The position numbers and the translations under genes are program-made. Positions 8,436-17,872 of a stretch of 64,000 nt of DNA are shown one piece after another. This stretch comes from Williamsia phyllosphaerae (GTDB lineage: Bacteria > Actinomycetota > Actinomycetes > Mycobacteriales > Mycobacteriaceae). Under the pieces are notes generated by a model. That model did no database searches and was not told where the DNA came from. It saw only the letters and a list, made by a program, of their open reading frames with translations. The stretch spans positions 2,108,001 to 2,172,000 of the forward strand of contig NZ_BMCS01000001.1 in the NCBI RefSeq assembly GCF_014635305.1. Direction: 5' to 3'. Position 1 is the first letter of the stretch, and the number at the start of each line of letters is the position of its first letter.

Positions 8436-8753
8436 TCACCAGTCCTCGAGTCGGGTGTACCCGTCCTGGATGGCGCGCGCGAACAGGTTGGCCTTCGAAC
8501 GCGCCGGACGGCCCGCGGTGGCGTACTTCGCCCGGATGCGCGTCAGGTGGGTGTTGACCGTCGACGCGGTGATGAACAGCGTCTCGGCGGCCTGCGCCTT
8601 GGACTCCGCGGCCAGCCAGGCCAGGAGCACCTCGACCTCGCGGGCCGAGAGGGTGGGGCGACCGCCGGCCACCACCCGCAGGACCGGCTGCCGGTTCATC
8701 TGTTCAGACGATGTCGTCGATGACGGCAGCACGAAATGATTAGCGATTGACAT
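8436..8753 (-). CDS. LuxR-type HTH protein (solo DNA-binding domain)
   Basis: A 105-residue protein that is essentially one C-terminal LuxR/GerE helix-turn-helix: L-S-A-R-E-V-E-V-L-L-A-W-L, then A-A-E-T-L-F-I-T-A-S-T-V-N-T-H-L-T-R-I-R-A-K-Y. There is no receiver or autoinducer domain. The ATG at 8751-8753 has a strong GGGAGGG 6-10 nt upstream; a longer start is possible but lacks such a site. It is divergent from the STAND-WD40 gene. Confidence 0.85.
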   Translation of the reverse strand: MSIANHFVLPSSTTSSEQMNRQPVLRVVAGGRPTLSAREVEVLLAWLAAESKAQAAETLFITASTVNTHLTRIRAKYATAGRPARSKANLFARAIQDGYTRLEDW

Positions 8754-8856
8754 AAAAACCCTCCCGGGAACCCTTTTTCCCTGCACAGATGTGCGATGTG
8801 ACCAATAATCTCTGGTGAGACTGCCGAGTACCAGCTGAGAGGCCGGTTTGCGGCAA

Positions 8857-8877
8857 GTCCATACGAAGGTCCATACG
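8857..8877. repeat. Direct repeat of GTCCATACG upstream of the STAND gene
   Basis: Two exact 9-nt copies of GTCCATACG at 8857-8865 and 8869-8877 are spaced 12 nt apart, close to one helical turn. They lie about 40 nt before the start of the HTH-STAND gene and could be binding sites for the LuxR-type protein or the STAND protein itself. Function is inferred only from position. Confidence 0.4.
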
Positions 8878-8913
8878 GCTGGGTGTGTTCGTGCAGTTCA
8901 GAGAGGTGGTGGG

Positions 8914-11900
8914 GTGAGGCCCGACGAGGTCCGGACACGTGAGGATCTGGCCCGTGGGCTGACCGAGATCCGGGAGAACGCGGGCCTGTCCATCCGCGAG
9001 ACGGCGTCGCGAGCGGGGGCGATCGCGGGCACCCTGTCGGGCTGGTTCACCGGTAAGCACGCCCCCACGGCCGCCAACGAGAGCGTGTTCCGAACGGTCC
9101 TGGAGGTCTGCGGGGTCACCGATCCCACCGAACAGGACTCATGGGTCGCTGCGGCGGCCCGCGCCCGCAAGCCCGGTGCCCGCCGATCCCTCGACGCCCC
9201 CACGCCCTACCGCGGGTTCGAGTCGTTCCAGGTCGAGGACGCCGACTGGTTCTTCGGACGCGAGGACGCCGTCGAGCGACTCGTGGACACCGTGCTCGAT
9301 CAGGTCGAACGGCCGACCGCGGTCATCGCCGGCCACGAACGCACGCCGATCATCACCCTCGTCGGTTCGTCGGGCGCGGGCAAGTCGTCGATGCTGCGGG
9401 CCGGTCTGTTGTCGCGGATCGGCGAGGAGGGACCGTTCGCGGGGTGGCGGTACGCGCTGATGACCCCGTCGGCCGACCCGTCCGCCGCGGTCGCCGAGGC
9501 GGTCGCGGGACTGCCCGCCGGGGACGGCCCGGTCGTGCTCGCGGTGGATCAACTCGAGGAGTTGTGGACGCTCGTCGACGACGCGCCCGTCCGTATGTCG
9601 TTCGCCGATGCGTTGTTGTCGCCGGCCGCGCGTGTCGAGCAGTTGGTGATCGTGCTCGCGATCCGCGCCGATCACTACGGCTCGGTCGCGGGCAACCCGC
9701 GCCTGGCGACCGCGCTGCAGAACGGGCACGTCCTCGTGCCCGGACTCGACGACGCGGGACTGCGTGAGGTCATCGTCGGCCCCGCCCGCACGGCAGGGCT
9801 CGACGTCGCCGACGACCTCGTCGAACTGCTGTTGGCCGACCTTCGTCCGGCGGGCGCCACCGTCGGATACGCGGGGTCGCTGCCGCTGCTCTCCCACGCA
9901 CTGCTCTCGACGTGGTCGGCGTCGGACAAGCGGCGGCTCACGGTCGCGGACTATCTCGCGACCGGACGCATCCGCGGGGCGGTGGAGCAGACCGCCGAGA
10001 AGGTCTACTCCGGGCTCGACTACGCCGAGAAGCAGGTCGCCCGTCGGCAGATGCTGTCGATGAGCCACGTCGACGACGAGGTCGCGACCCGCAGGCGCGC
10101 GGCGCTCGACGAGCTCGGGTTCATCACCACGGCGAACACGAACATCAAACGGGACGTGCGGCAGCGTCGGGCCGCGGAGGTCCTCGAACGGTTCGCCGGG
10201 GCCCGGCTGGTCACCGTCGCCGAGACCTACGCGGAGATCACCCACGAGACGCTGTTCTCGGCCTGGCCCCGGCTGGCCGGGTGGATCGAGGAGGACCGTG
10301 CCAACCTCGTGATCCACCGCCGACTCCACACCGCGATGCAGATGTGGGAGGAGGGTGACCGCAGCCCCGATCTGTTGCCGAGGGGCGGCCGTCTGGTCGC
10401 GTTCACCGAGTTCGCCGCGGCGCCGGAGAACGGGTCGCGCCTGCGTCCCCGGGAGGAGCGTTTCCTCGATCTGGCCACCGACCGCGAGAAGCGCCGGGAG
10501 TCGGTGCAGCGTCGACACGTGCGGCAGCTGCGTCGGGTGGCCATGGCGGCCACGGTGTTCGCGGTGGTCGCGTTGGTCGCGGCCGTGGTCGCGATCGTCG
10601 CCCGGTCCGAGGCGGTGTCGCAGGAGCGTGCGACCGATCAGCTCCGTCGCGACGCGCAGAGCGCGCAGCTCGCCGTGCAGGCCGACGAACTGCGCACCAC
10701 CGACCCGTCGCTCGCGGTGCAGTTGGCGATGTCGGCGTACCGACTCTCGCCGACCATGGAGGCCAGGTCGAGTGTGCTCGACGCGTCCGCCGAGGCGATC
10801 CCGGTTCGCCACTTCACCGCGTCAGGGCCCGGGTCCATCGCGCGGTCGCCGGACGGGTCGATGATCGCGGTCGTCAACGCCGACAACCGGGTCCGACTCT
10901 TCGCGTCCGGAACCGGTGGGGTCGGGCGCTCGCTCGCCGAGTTCGGCGGGGCCGACCGCGAACTGCCGCTCTACGCGGTCGCCTTCGGCGCGGACTCCCG
11001 GACCCTGTACACCGCCGGCGCGGCGCCGCTGACGATCTGGGATCTGAGCGACCGCACCCGGCCCCGGCGGATCGAGGGCGCTCCGGTCATCCCCGAGACG
11101 GTCCGTGACCTCGCGATCGACCCGGCGGGCGATCTGCTGACCGCCGCGGTCGACAACGCGGGCACGCTCGCCTTCCGCAGGGTGACGTCCGCAGGCGGTG
11201 GGGCGGGCGGGCCCGATGCGGTCGGGATGCGATGGGAACCGGTGGCGCTGCCCGCGGACGTGGCCGGAAAGGGCACCGCCGTCGCCCTCTCACGCAACGG
11301 TTCTCAGTTGGCCACCGCGCGCGGCGGCAACAAACGTGTCGACCTGTACCGCGTGGTCGCCGACCGCATCGAACGGACCGCGTCGATACCGCTGCCCGGG
11401 TCGGACAACGTCGAGGCACGGGCGCTGACGTTCTCGCCGATCGGTGATCTGGCGGTCGCCCTCAACTCACGCGACGTGAAGTTGTACTCGCTCACCGACC
11501 CGGCCCGACCGGTCCTGACCCGTGATCTGACCGGCTTCGAGAGCTACGTCAACGATGTCGACTTCAGCCCGGACGGTGGACGGCTGCTCGGCGCGAGTTC
11601 GGACAACACGTCGCGGGTCGTGGATCTGCGGGGCAACCAGCCCGATCGCGTGCTCAAGAGCGGCGCCGTCGTGAGCTCCGCGGTGTTCGACGGCGATCAC
11701 GTTGCCGGGTTGTCCGAGGACGGCTACCTGCGGGTGTGGGGTCCGGATGACCCCGGGGTGCAGGCGGGCGTCGATCCCACGTTCCAGTTCGCGTTCGACG
11801 CACGCGGGACCGACTTCATCAGCGGGAACGCCGCGACCGACGGCTCGCTGTCGCAGTGGAGGATCGGCGAAGGGCCCGACATCACCCGACGCGGCCCGCT

Positions 11901-12795
11901 GCTGGCGCCGCCGCCGGGTGACAAGTTCGCGTCGCTGTCCCTGGGCGCCTCGGGGCGGCTCGCGGTGGCAGGGTCGGTGACCGGTCAGGTGTTCCTCGCC
12001 GACTACTCCGATCCCGCGCGGCCGGTCCTGGCGGGTCCGCCGCTGAAGGTTCTGCCCGATCTCGCCGAGACCGTCGACATCAGCGAGCGGTCGGAGTTGG
12101 TGGTCGCGGGCACGCTGTCGTCGAACCGGTTCGCCGTCGTCGACATCTCCGACCCGGCTCGACCCACCTCGACCGCGGCCGTCGACATCGGCGACGGCGT
12201 CGCGTGGACCAACCTCGACGACGCGGGCACCCGCGCGATCGTCACGACGCCGCGCGGCTACGTCGTGCTGCTCGACCTGAGTGATCGGCGGGCACCACGC
12301 ATCCTGTTCCGCGAGAAGATGTTCGACACCCTGGCGCTGGCCGCCCGATTCAGCCCCGACCAGCGTTCGGTCGTGGTCACCTCGGCGACCAAGCAGGTCA
12401 AGGTCGTCGACATCTCCGATCCCACGCGGCCGCAGGTCGTCGACGAGATGACCGGCCCGAGCAGCACGATCTACGGCGGTGCCTTCTCTCGCGACGGTCG
12501 ACTGGTCGCCGCCGGCGCGGCCGACGGGGACCTCTGGCTGTGGGACGTGACCCGCCGCGGGCACCCGGCGGCCGTGGCGCGGTTGCGCGCATACCCGGGT
12601 CGGATCTACGACGTCCAGTTCGGCGCCGACGACCGAACGGTCCTGGCCACCGGCGCGGCCGGTGTCATCCAGTCGTGGACGACCGACCCGGATCGGGTCG
12701 CGGCGTCGGTCTGTGCGTCGGGCACGGCGCTGTTGACCAGGGAGGAGTGGGCCCGGTACCTGCCCACCGCCGACTACGTCAGCCCGTGTCGCTGA
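8914..12795 (+). CDS. HTH - nSTAND1 NTPase - TM - WD40-like propeller protein
   Basis: A 1,293-residue multidomain protein. Residues about 5-75 form an XRE-like HTH (R-T-R-E-D-L-A-R-G-L ... G-L-S-I-R-E-T-A). An nSTAND1-type P-loop NTPase follows: entry motif W-F-F-G-R-E-D, Walker A G-S-S-G-A-G-K-S-S at 151-159, Walker B V-V-L-A-V-D-Q-L-E-E-L at 207-217. A hydrophobic segment at about 542-563 is a clear single transmembrane helix, preceded by Arg-rich residues. Residues about 630-1290 hold WD40-like blades (repeated F-S-P-D-G and V-D-I-S-D-P-x-R-P units). The GTG at 8914 has GAGAGG upstream. STAND ATPases act as ligand-switched hubs. The single TM would put the HTH-NTPase inside and the propeller outside. 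No output partner is known; the divergent LuxR-type gene is a candidate. Confidence 0.88.
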   Translation: MRPDEVRTREDLARGLTEIRENAGLSIRETASRAGAIAGTLSGWFTGKHAPTAANESVFRTVLEVCGVTDPTEQDSWVAAAARARKPGARRSLDAPTPYRGFESFQVEDADWFFGREDAVERLVDTVLDQVERPTAVIAGHERTPIITLVGSSGAGKSSMLRAGLLSRIGEEGPFAGWRYALMTPSADPSAAVAEAVAGLPAGDGPVVLAVDQLEELWTLVDDAPVRMSFADALLSPAARVEQLVIVLAIRADHYGSVAGNPRLATALQNGHVLVPGLDDAGLREVIVGPARTAGLDVADDLVELLLADLRPAGATVGYAGSLPLLSHALLSTWSASDKRRLTVADYLATGRIRGAVEQTAEKVYSGLDYAEKQVARRQMLSMSHVDDEVATRRRAALDELGFITTANTNIKRDVRQRRAAEVLERFAGARLVTVAETYAEITHETLFSAWPRLAGWIEEDRANLVIHRRLHTAMQMWEEGDRSPDLLPRGGRLVAFTEFAAAPENGSRLRPREERFLDLATDREKRRESVQRRHVRQLRRVAMAATVFAVVALVAAVVAIVARSEAVSQERATDQLRRDAQSAQLAVQADELRTTDPSLAVQLAMSAYRLSPTMEARSSVLDASAEAIPVRHFTASGPGSIARSPDGSMIAVVNADNRVRLFASGTGGVGRSLAEFGGADRELPLYAVAFGADSRTLYTAGAAPLTIWDLSDRTRPRRIEGAPVIPETVRDLAIDPAGDLLTAAVDNAGTLAFRRVTSAGGGAGGPDAVGMRWEPVALPADVAGKGTAVALSRNGSQLATARGGNKRVDLYRVVADRIERTASIPLPGSDNVEARALTFSPIGDLAVALNSRDVKLYSLTDPARPVLTRDLTGFESYVNDVDFSPDGGRLLGASSDNTSRVVDLRGNQPDRVLKSGAVVSSAVFDGDHVAGLSEDGYLRVWGPDDPGVQAGVDPTFQFAFDARGTDFISGNAATDGSLSQWRIGEGPDITRRGPLLAPPPGDKFASLSLGASGRLAVAGSVTGQVFLADYSDPARPVLAGPPLKVLPDLAETVDISERSELVVAGTLSSNRFAVVDISDPARPTSTAAVDIGDGVAWTNLDDAGTRAIVTTPRGYVVLLDLSDRRAPRILFREKMFDTLALAARFSPDQRSVVVTSATKQVKVVDISDPTRPQVVDEMTGPSSTIYGGAFSRDGRLVAAGAADGDLWLWDVTRRGHPAAVARLRAYPGRIYDVQFGADDRTVLATGAAGVIQSWTTDPDRVAASVCASGTALLTREEWARYLPTADYVSPCR

Positions 12796-12811
12796 CGCGC
12801 CGAACGGTCGA

Positions 12812-13687
12812 TCAGCCCGGGAGGACGATGACCGGAACCGTTGCGCCACCGAGGATCCGGGTGGCCGTCGAACCGAGGAACACCCGCTTGACCGGACTGC
12901 GCGGTGTCGTCCCGATGGCCAGTACCTCTCCCGCGGGCCAGTCGATGGCGGCCAGCGCGGCGGTGTAGTCGGCACCGGTCCCGATCACGGTGGCCACCGA
13001 CGGGTCGATCAGACCGGACGTGCGCAGCGCGGACTGGGCGGCGGTCGTCTGGTCCACCCATGCGGCGAGCACACCGCGTTCGGCGTCGAGACCGACCTCG
13101 GGCGGATACATGTCCGCCGGCGCCACCCCGAAGCTGGCCACCCGCAACCGGACCCCGGCCGAGGAGGCGATCGTGCTCGCGCCTGCCACGACATCGGTGC
13201 CGTCGGCGGTGGCCGAGTAGGCGCACGTCACGCCGCTCAACCCGCCCGGGGGTGCGATGTAGTCGGGGGGTGCGAGGGCGAGCGGGATCTCGCTGGAGTG
13301 GATCATCCGACTCGTCGTGGACCCCAGGGAGAAGCCCCCGCGGGTGCGGTGGCGGGTGCCCATCACCAGGAACTGTGCCTCGAGTTCACCCGACACCTTC
13401 GTCAACGCGACACTCACCGACCGCTCGGTGACCCGGTGGACCCCGACCGGTGCGGTGACCGAGTGCCGGGAGAGCGCGGCGTGCGCGGCCCGTTCGGACT
13501 CCTCGCCGAGTCGCGCAGCGTACGAGGCGAACTCGGCGTCGACCTTGGCCATCGACGGCGTGGTCCAGGGCCGGGGGAGCGCGATCACGATCTCCAGACG
13601 CAGGTCCAGCGACCCGGCCATGGCGATGCCGAGTTCGAGCGCCTCCTCGCCACCGAACCCCGGTCGGTACCCGACGACCACGGTCAC
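12812..13687 (-). CDS. Universal stress protein, tandem UspA domains
   Basis: A 291-residue protein with two Usp folds. The first (about 1-140) has the nucleotide-binding signature G-T-R-H-R-T-R-G-G-F-S-L-G-S-T-T; the second (about 150-291) has G-T-T-P-R-S-P-V-K-R-V-F-L-G-S-T-A-T and ends V-P-V-I-V-L-P-G. Both keep the G-2x-G-9x-G(S/T)-type ATP-binding loop in recognisable form. The GTG start overlaps the stop of the upstream APC permease gene by 4 nt, so it is translationally coupled. It may bind and modulate the transporter, as Usp domains fused or coupled to transporters do; this is inferred. The end is 16 nt from the convergent STAND gene. Confidence 0.88.
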   Translation of the reverse strand: MTVVVGYRPGFGGEEALELGIAMAGSLDLRLEIVIALPRPWTTPSMAKVDAEFASYAARLGEESERAAHAALSRHSVTAPVGVHRVTERSVSVALTKVSGELEAQFLVMGTRHRTRGGFSLGSTTSRMIHSSEIPLALAPPDYIAPPGGLSGVTCAYSATADGTDVVAGASTIASSAGVRLRVASFGVAPADMYPPEVGLDAERGVLAAWVDQTTAAQSALRTSGLIDPSVATVIGTGADYTAALAAIDWPAGEVLAIGTTPRSPVKRVFLGSTATRILGGATVPVIVLPG

Positions 13688-15180
13688 GGAGCTGCCTCGG
13701 TCGTCGGGGTCCCCAGACCGGCGTCGTCGGGGCCGGGCTTGTTCAGCGCGGAATGATGACGTCCCCACAGCAGATAGAAGGCGATGACCGCGCCGACCCA
13801 GATCCCGAAGAAGACGAAGGTGTACCAGTGCAGCCCGTAGAGGATGTAGGCGCACGCGGCGATCGCGAGGATGGGGGTGATCGGGTACAGCGGCACGCGG
13901 AACGGGCGCTCGAGGTCGGGTTGGCGTCGGCGCAGGATGATGACGCCGAGGCTGACGACGATGAACGCCACCAGCGTGCCCACCGAGACCATGTCGGCCA
14001 GGTAGTCCAGCGGGATGAAACCGGCCAGGATCGCGACGACGATGGCCACCACGATCGTGTTGTTGACCGGGGTCAGGGTGCGGGGGTTCACCTTGGTGAA
14101 GAACTCCGGCAGCATGCCGTCGCGGCCCATCGCGAACAGGATTCGGGTCTGCCCGTACAGCGTCACCAGGGTCACCGAGAAGATCGAGATGACCGCGCCC
14201 GCCGACAGGATCAGCGAGGGCCAGGTCTGGCCGGTGACATCGTTGAGGATCTGGGCCAGGCCGGCACTCTGCTGCTTCGCGAAGTTCTCCGTCGGCTGCG
14301 CGGCGACCGCCGCGAGCGCCACCAACACGTAGACCAGCACGACGGTCGCCAGCGCGGCGAGCAGCGCCCGCGGCATGGTCCGCTGCGGGTCCTTGACCTC
14401 CTCGCCGGCCGTCGAGATGGTGTCGAGTCCGATGAAGGAGAAGAAGATCGTGCCAGCGGCGAGGGTCACGCCGTGCGCGCCGTCGGTGAAGAACGGGGTC
14501 AGGTTGTCGTCGTTGAACGCGGTGAACGCGATGACGACGAACATGGTGAGAACCGCGAGCTTGATGGCCACCATGATCGTGTTGGCACGCGCGGATTCGC
14601 TGGCTCCACGGATCAGCAGCATCGCGCACATGGCGACGAGGATGATCGCGGGGAGGTTGACCACTCCGGGATCGGCGTCGAACGGGGCTGCGCTCAATGC
14701 GTGCGGGATCTCCGGGATGTTCAGATCGCCGAGCAGTTCGTTGAGGTAGCCGCTCCAGCCGACCGACACCGCCGCCGTCGACACCCCGTACTCGAGCAGC
14801 AGACAACCGGCCACCGCCATCGCGGTCAGCTCACCGAGGGTGGCGTACGCGTAGGAGTAGGTCGACCCGGAGACCGGTACGGCCGAAGCCATCTCGGCGT
14901 AACACAGCGCGGCCAGTCCGGCGGCGAGGCCCGCGAAGACGAACGAGACGATCACCGACGGCCCGGCCTCGGGCACCGCGACCGACATGACGAAGAAGAT
15001 GCCGGTGCCGATGGTCGACCCGATGCCGAAACTCGCCAACTGGACCGTGGTGATGTTGCGTTTGAGGCCGGTGTCGGACTCGGCCGCCCAGCCGGTGGGG
15101 ATCGGTTTGCGTCGGAGCAGGGTCGACCGTGACAGAGGTGCCGGGTTCAGCGGCGCCGGGCCGGTCGGACGTGCAGCCAT
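13684..15180 (-). CDS. APC family amino-acid permease
   Basis: A 498-residue integral membrane protein with about 12 to 14 hydrophobic helices. APC hallmarks are the first helix G-I-G-S-T-I-G-T-G-I-F-F-V, S-G-S-T-Y-S-Y-A-Y near helix 3, F-F-S-F-I-G-L-D-T-I-S-T-A-G-E-E (the conserved F-x-G-F-D-x-x-x-x-x-x-E motif) and G-Q-T-R-I-L-F-A-M-G-R-D-G near helix 8. It likely imports a cationic or neutral amino acid by proton symport. ATG 15178-15180 has AGGAGGGG upstream. Coupled to the Usp gene by a 4-nt overlap. Confidence 0.93.
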   Translation of the reverse strand: MAARPTGPAPLNPAPLSRSTLLRRKPIPTGWAAESDTGLKRNITTVQLASFGIGSTIGTGIFFVMSVAVPEAGPSVIVSFVFAGLAAGLAALCYAEMASAVPVSGSTYSYAYATLGELTAMAVAGCLLLEYGVSTAAVSVGWSGYLNELLGDLNIPEIPHALSAAPFDADPGVVNLPAIILVAMCAMLLIRGASESARANTIMVAIKLAVLTMFVVIAFTAFNDDNLTPFFTDGAHGVTLAAGTIFFSFIGLDTISTAGEEVKDPQRTMPRALLAALATVVLVYVLVALAAVAAQPTENFAKQQSAGLAQILNDVTGQTWPSLILSAGAVISIFSVTLVTLYGQTRILFAMGRDGMLPEFFTKVNPRTLTPVNNTIVVAIVVAILAGFIPLDYLADMVSVGTLVAFIVVSLGVIILRRRQPDLERPFRVPLYPITPILAIAACAYILYGLHWYTFVFFGIWVGAVIAFYLLWGRHHSALNKPGPDDAGLGTPTTEAAP

Positions 15181-15328
15181 GGGGGTCCCCTCCTGAAGCG
15201 AATGCCCAATGAAACCACCGGCCGCGCGGGGTGTCAGCGCAACCGGACCATCTCTGTCACGGCATCTACGATGGCGCCCGAGGTGCCCGACGGGACAACC
15301 GTGCGACGGGTGAGTCTGGAGGTGTCCG

Positions 15329-15913
15329 GTGGCGCAGAGCCCGTTCGCGGCGCAGCGTGCCGCGCAGCGCGATCTCGCCCGCGCCCGCGACGAGGTGGAC
15401 CGGCTGACCGGCGTCGCCCCGCGGTCCGGCGGCGGTGTCCGCGGACGGTTCGCCCTCGCGGTGGCGGTGGTGGTCGTCCTCGCCGTCGTGGCCGCCGTCG
15501 CCGTCGGTTGGCGCGCGCAACGGGACACCTTCTCCGACGCCGACTATTGCACGTTCGCCGCCGACGCCGTGGGGCTGCTGCTGACGCCCGACTCGCGGGA
15601 GGCCGACCGCGCCCGACGCATCCTCGAACTGTCCACCGGTACGTTCCGCGACGAGTTCGCACAATCCACCGGGGCCTACAGTGCCTTCGTCGCGCGTCTG
15701 GGAACGGTGGCGACCGGGGTCGTGGACGGTGTCGCCATCGCCGGGCGCACCGGCGACACGGTCAGTGCGCTCGTGACGTCGGTGGTGACGACGCGGGTCG
15801 GGCCGACCACGTCGGACCGGGACACCGCCGAGCCCAGGCGGTTTCGGCTCCGCGTGCAGATCGAACCGGACGGCGGGGCGCTACGACTTGCCTCCGTGGA
15901 GTTCCTACCGTGA
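15329..15913 (+). CDS. Mce-associated-type membrane protein 1
   Basis: A 194-residue protein with a charged cytoplasmic N-terminus (R-A-A-Q-R-D-L-A-R-A-R-D-E-V-D), one TM helix at about 43-60, and an outer domain with the L-S-T-G-T-F-R-D-E-F segment typical of Mce-associated (Mas/MAM) proteins, which have an NTF2-like fold. In mycobacteria such proteins accompany Mce lipid importers and stabilise the complex. No mce genes are present in this window. First of four overlapping genes. Confidence 0.75.
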   Translation: MAQSPFAAQRAAQRDLARARDEVDRLTGVAPRSGGGVRGRFALAVAVVVVLAVVAAVAVGWRAQRDTFSDADYCTFAADAVGLLLTPDSREADRARRILELSTGTFRDEFAQSTGAYSAFVARLGTVATGVVDGVAIAGRTGDTVSALVTSVVTTRVGPTTSDRDTAEPRRFRLRVQIEPDGGALRLASVEFLP

Positions 15914-16545
15914 CGCGCCGGGCGCGGATCGTCGACGCGTGGATCGCCGTCGGCGTCCCAATTGCCGGTGTCGGGGTCGTGATCGGCCTCGGTGCGATCG
16001 ACGACTGGCCGGGGTGGTGGATCTCGCTGATGGTGCTCACCGTCGCCGGCGCGATCGGATACGGGGTCGTGACCAGACGTGACGAGCCCCGCCTGCTGCT
16101 CGCCGCCGCGATGACCGTCGCCGTCGTCGTCGCCGCGGTGGCCCTGATGCTCGGTGCCGTCGTCCACCTGCGAGCCGACCGCGCGCTGAGCGACGACCGC
16201 GCCGATGTCCGGCGGATCTCGGGTGAGCTGGTGTGTACGACGCTGCGCACCGGGACCGACGCCGACCGCGCCGCCGCCCTGCGGGTGGCGACCGGCGAGC
16301 TCGGGGCCCGGCTTCGCTCGGGTGCTGCCGCAGCGAGTTCGGATCAGGCGCGTTCCACCACGCGCTGCATCCCCGCACGGATCGGTCTGGGTGCGGTCAC
16401 CCCCGACTCCGCCGACGTCGTCGTCGCGGCCAACCTCACCGAACGCGTCGGCTCGGACGAATCCGCATCGGGCCGGGTGATCGCCGCACGCCTGGAGAAG
16501 GTCGGCGGCACCTGGCGAGTGGCGACGCTGGACGTGATCCGGTGA
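15910..16545 (+). CDS. Mce-associated-type membrane protein 2
   Basis: A 211-residue membrane protein with three hydrophobic segments in the first half (about 13-28, 36-52, 62-82) and a C-terminal soluble part carrying A-T-G-E-L-G-A-R-L and G-G-T-W-R-V-A-T-L-D-V. It overlaps the previous stop by 4 nt (GTGA). It is more membrane-embedded than its neighbours, and the assignment rests largely on the operon and on the shared C-terminal pattern. Confidence 0.65.
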   Translation: MTRRARIVDAWIAVGVPIAGVGVVIGLGAIDDWPGWWISLMVLTVAGAIGYGVVTRRDEPRLLLAAAMTVAVVVAAVALMLGAVVHLRADRALSDDRADVRRISGELVCTTLRTGTDADRAAALRVATGELGARLRSGAAAASSDQARSTTRCIPARIGLGAVTPDSADVVVAANLTERVGSDESASGRVIAARLEKVGGTWRVATLDVIR

Positions 16546-17162
16546 GCGCGGGCGAGACCGGTTCGACCACCTCGGTCCGACTGGCCGCGGCGCGAACGCG
16601 ACTCGCCGAGGCGACCGAGGTCCACGCGGCCGCCCGCGCCGCCGCCGACGACGCCCGCCGAGACCGTGCGCGTCGCGTCGGACGGTGGGCTCGGGTCGTT
16701 TCGGTCGTCGGCCTGATCCTCACCGTCGCCCTCGTCGTGGCGGCGATCGTCCTCGTGTCCGTCGGCGGTGGCGGCGTCGCGGCGTCCGAACGAGCGGACG
16801 CCGTCCTGGCCTCCGCGCGCGCGGGCATCGCCACCGCATTGACCGCCGACCCGGGGCGACCGAGCGAGTACGTCGAATCCGTCCTCGGGGTGAGCACCGG
16901 CGAATTCCGCCGACGGGTGACGGACTCGCGCGGTGAGATCGAGTCGTCGGTGGCCGCGCAGGCGATCGCGGGTACCGGCCAGGTGATCTCCGCGGGGATC
17001 GTCGGCCCCGACCCCGGGTCGGCGGCCGATGTGCTGCTGGTGGCCGAGGCCACCAATCCGCAATTGCTCGGCGGTGGCGCCGGCGATGCGCGCATCGTGC
17101 TGCTGGTGCACATGGTGCGTGCCGACGGCGCGTGGAAGATCGAACGGGCGCAACTGCAATGA
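16542..17162 (+). CDS. Mce-associated-type membrane protein 3
   Basis: A 206-residue protein built like gene 1: an Ala/Arg-rich N-terminal helix with coiled-coil character, one TM at about 55-75, then an outer domain with V-L-G-V-S-T-G-E-F-R-R-R-V and the closing D-G-A-W-K-I-E-R-A-Q strand that is a hallmark of Mce-associated proteins. Start GTG 16542 overlaps the previous stop by 4 nt. Confidence 0.75.
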   Translation: MSAGETGSTTSVRLAAARTRLAEATEVHAAARAAADDARRDRARRVGRWARVVSVVGLILTVALVVAAIVLVSVGGGGVAASERADAVLASARAGIATALTADPGRPSEYVESVLGVSTGEFRRRVTDSRGEIESSVAAQAIAGTGQVISAGIVGPDPGSAADVLLVAEATNPQLLGGGAGDARIVLLVHMVRADGAWKIERAQLQ

Positions 17163-17821
17163 CCGTTCTGCGCTGCCTTCTCGCGTTCGTCACCGCTGCT
17201 GCCGCGGTCACCCTCGCCGCGCTGCTCGACTGGCCGGGCTGGTCGATCGCGCCGCTGGTCGTCGTGGTGGCGCTGTCGGTGATCTGTCTCGTGACCGCAC
17301 GCAGGGCGCCCCGCGACCCCGGACGCGCCGACGCGGGGATGCTCGCACTGGCCGCCGCGCTCACCGTCGCGACAACGGTGACCGCCGTGGTCGGGGTGGG
17401 TGACGACGACCGTGTCGACGTCGACCCGGCCGTGACCGCCGCCGCGACGGAGACCTTCACGACGCTGTTCGGTTTCGGTCCGTCGGACTTCACCGCCCAG
17501 GCGGCGCAACAACGGTCGGAGATGCTGGCTCCCCGACTGACCGGTCGACTGCTCGCCGACTACCGCAGTCAGGGGCCCAACGTGGTGCTGCCCTCCGCCG
17601 TCGAATCGAGGGCCTCGCTTCAGACCACGGTGCAGGCGGTCGGCGTCGGCGACGTCGCGCCGGACACGGTGCGCCTCCTCGTCTTTGCGACCGAGAAGAT
17701 CACCGTCCCCTCGGCGACCCCTCCCACCTCGATGGTGCCGATCGTGCGATGGGCCGTGATGCGTAGAGTCGGTTCCACCTGGCGTATGGCCGACATCTAT
17801 CCCGCCGGAATCGGCGGATAG
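17159..17821 (+). CDS. Mce-associated-type membrane protein 4
   Basis: A 220-residue protein with three hydrophobic segments in the first 85 residues and a C-terminal domain ending G-S-T-W-R-M-A-D-I-Y. It resembles gene 2 in layout, so the operon alternates two architectures (one TM, three TM, one TM, three TM), suggesting duplication of a gene pair. Start ATG 17159 overlaps the previous stop by 4 nt. Confidence 0.65.
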   Translation: MTVLRCLLAFVTAAAAVTLAALLDWPGWSIAPLVVVVALSVICLVTARRAPRDPGRADAGMLALAAALTVATTVTAVVGVGDDDRVDVDPAVTAAATETFTTLFGFGPSDFTAQAAQQRSEMLAPRLTGRLLADYRSQGPNVVLPSAVESRASLQTTVQAVGVGDVAPDTVRLLVFATEKITVPSATPPTSMVPIVRWAVMRRVGSTWRMADIYPAGIGG

Positions 17822-17872
17822 GCGATCGAGGTCGGGCCGGTCGGGTGTGGCTGACACGAGAGGGATCGTCAA

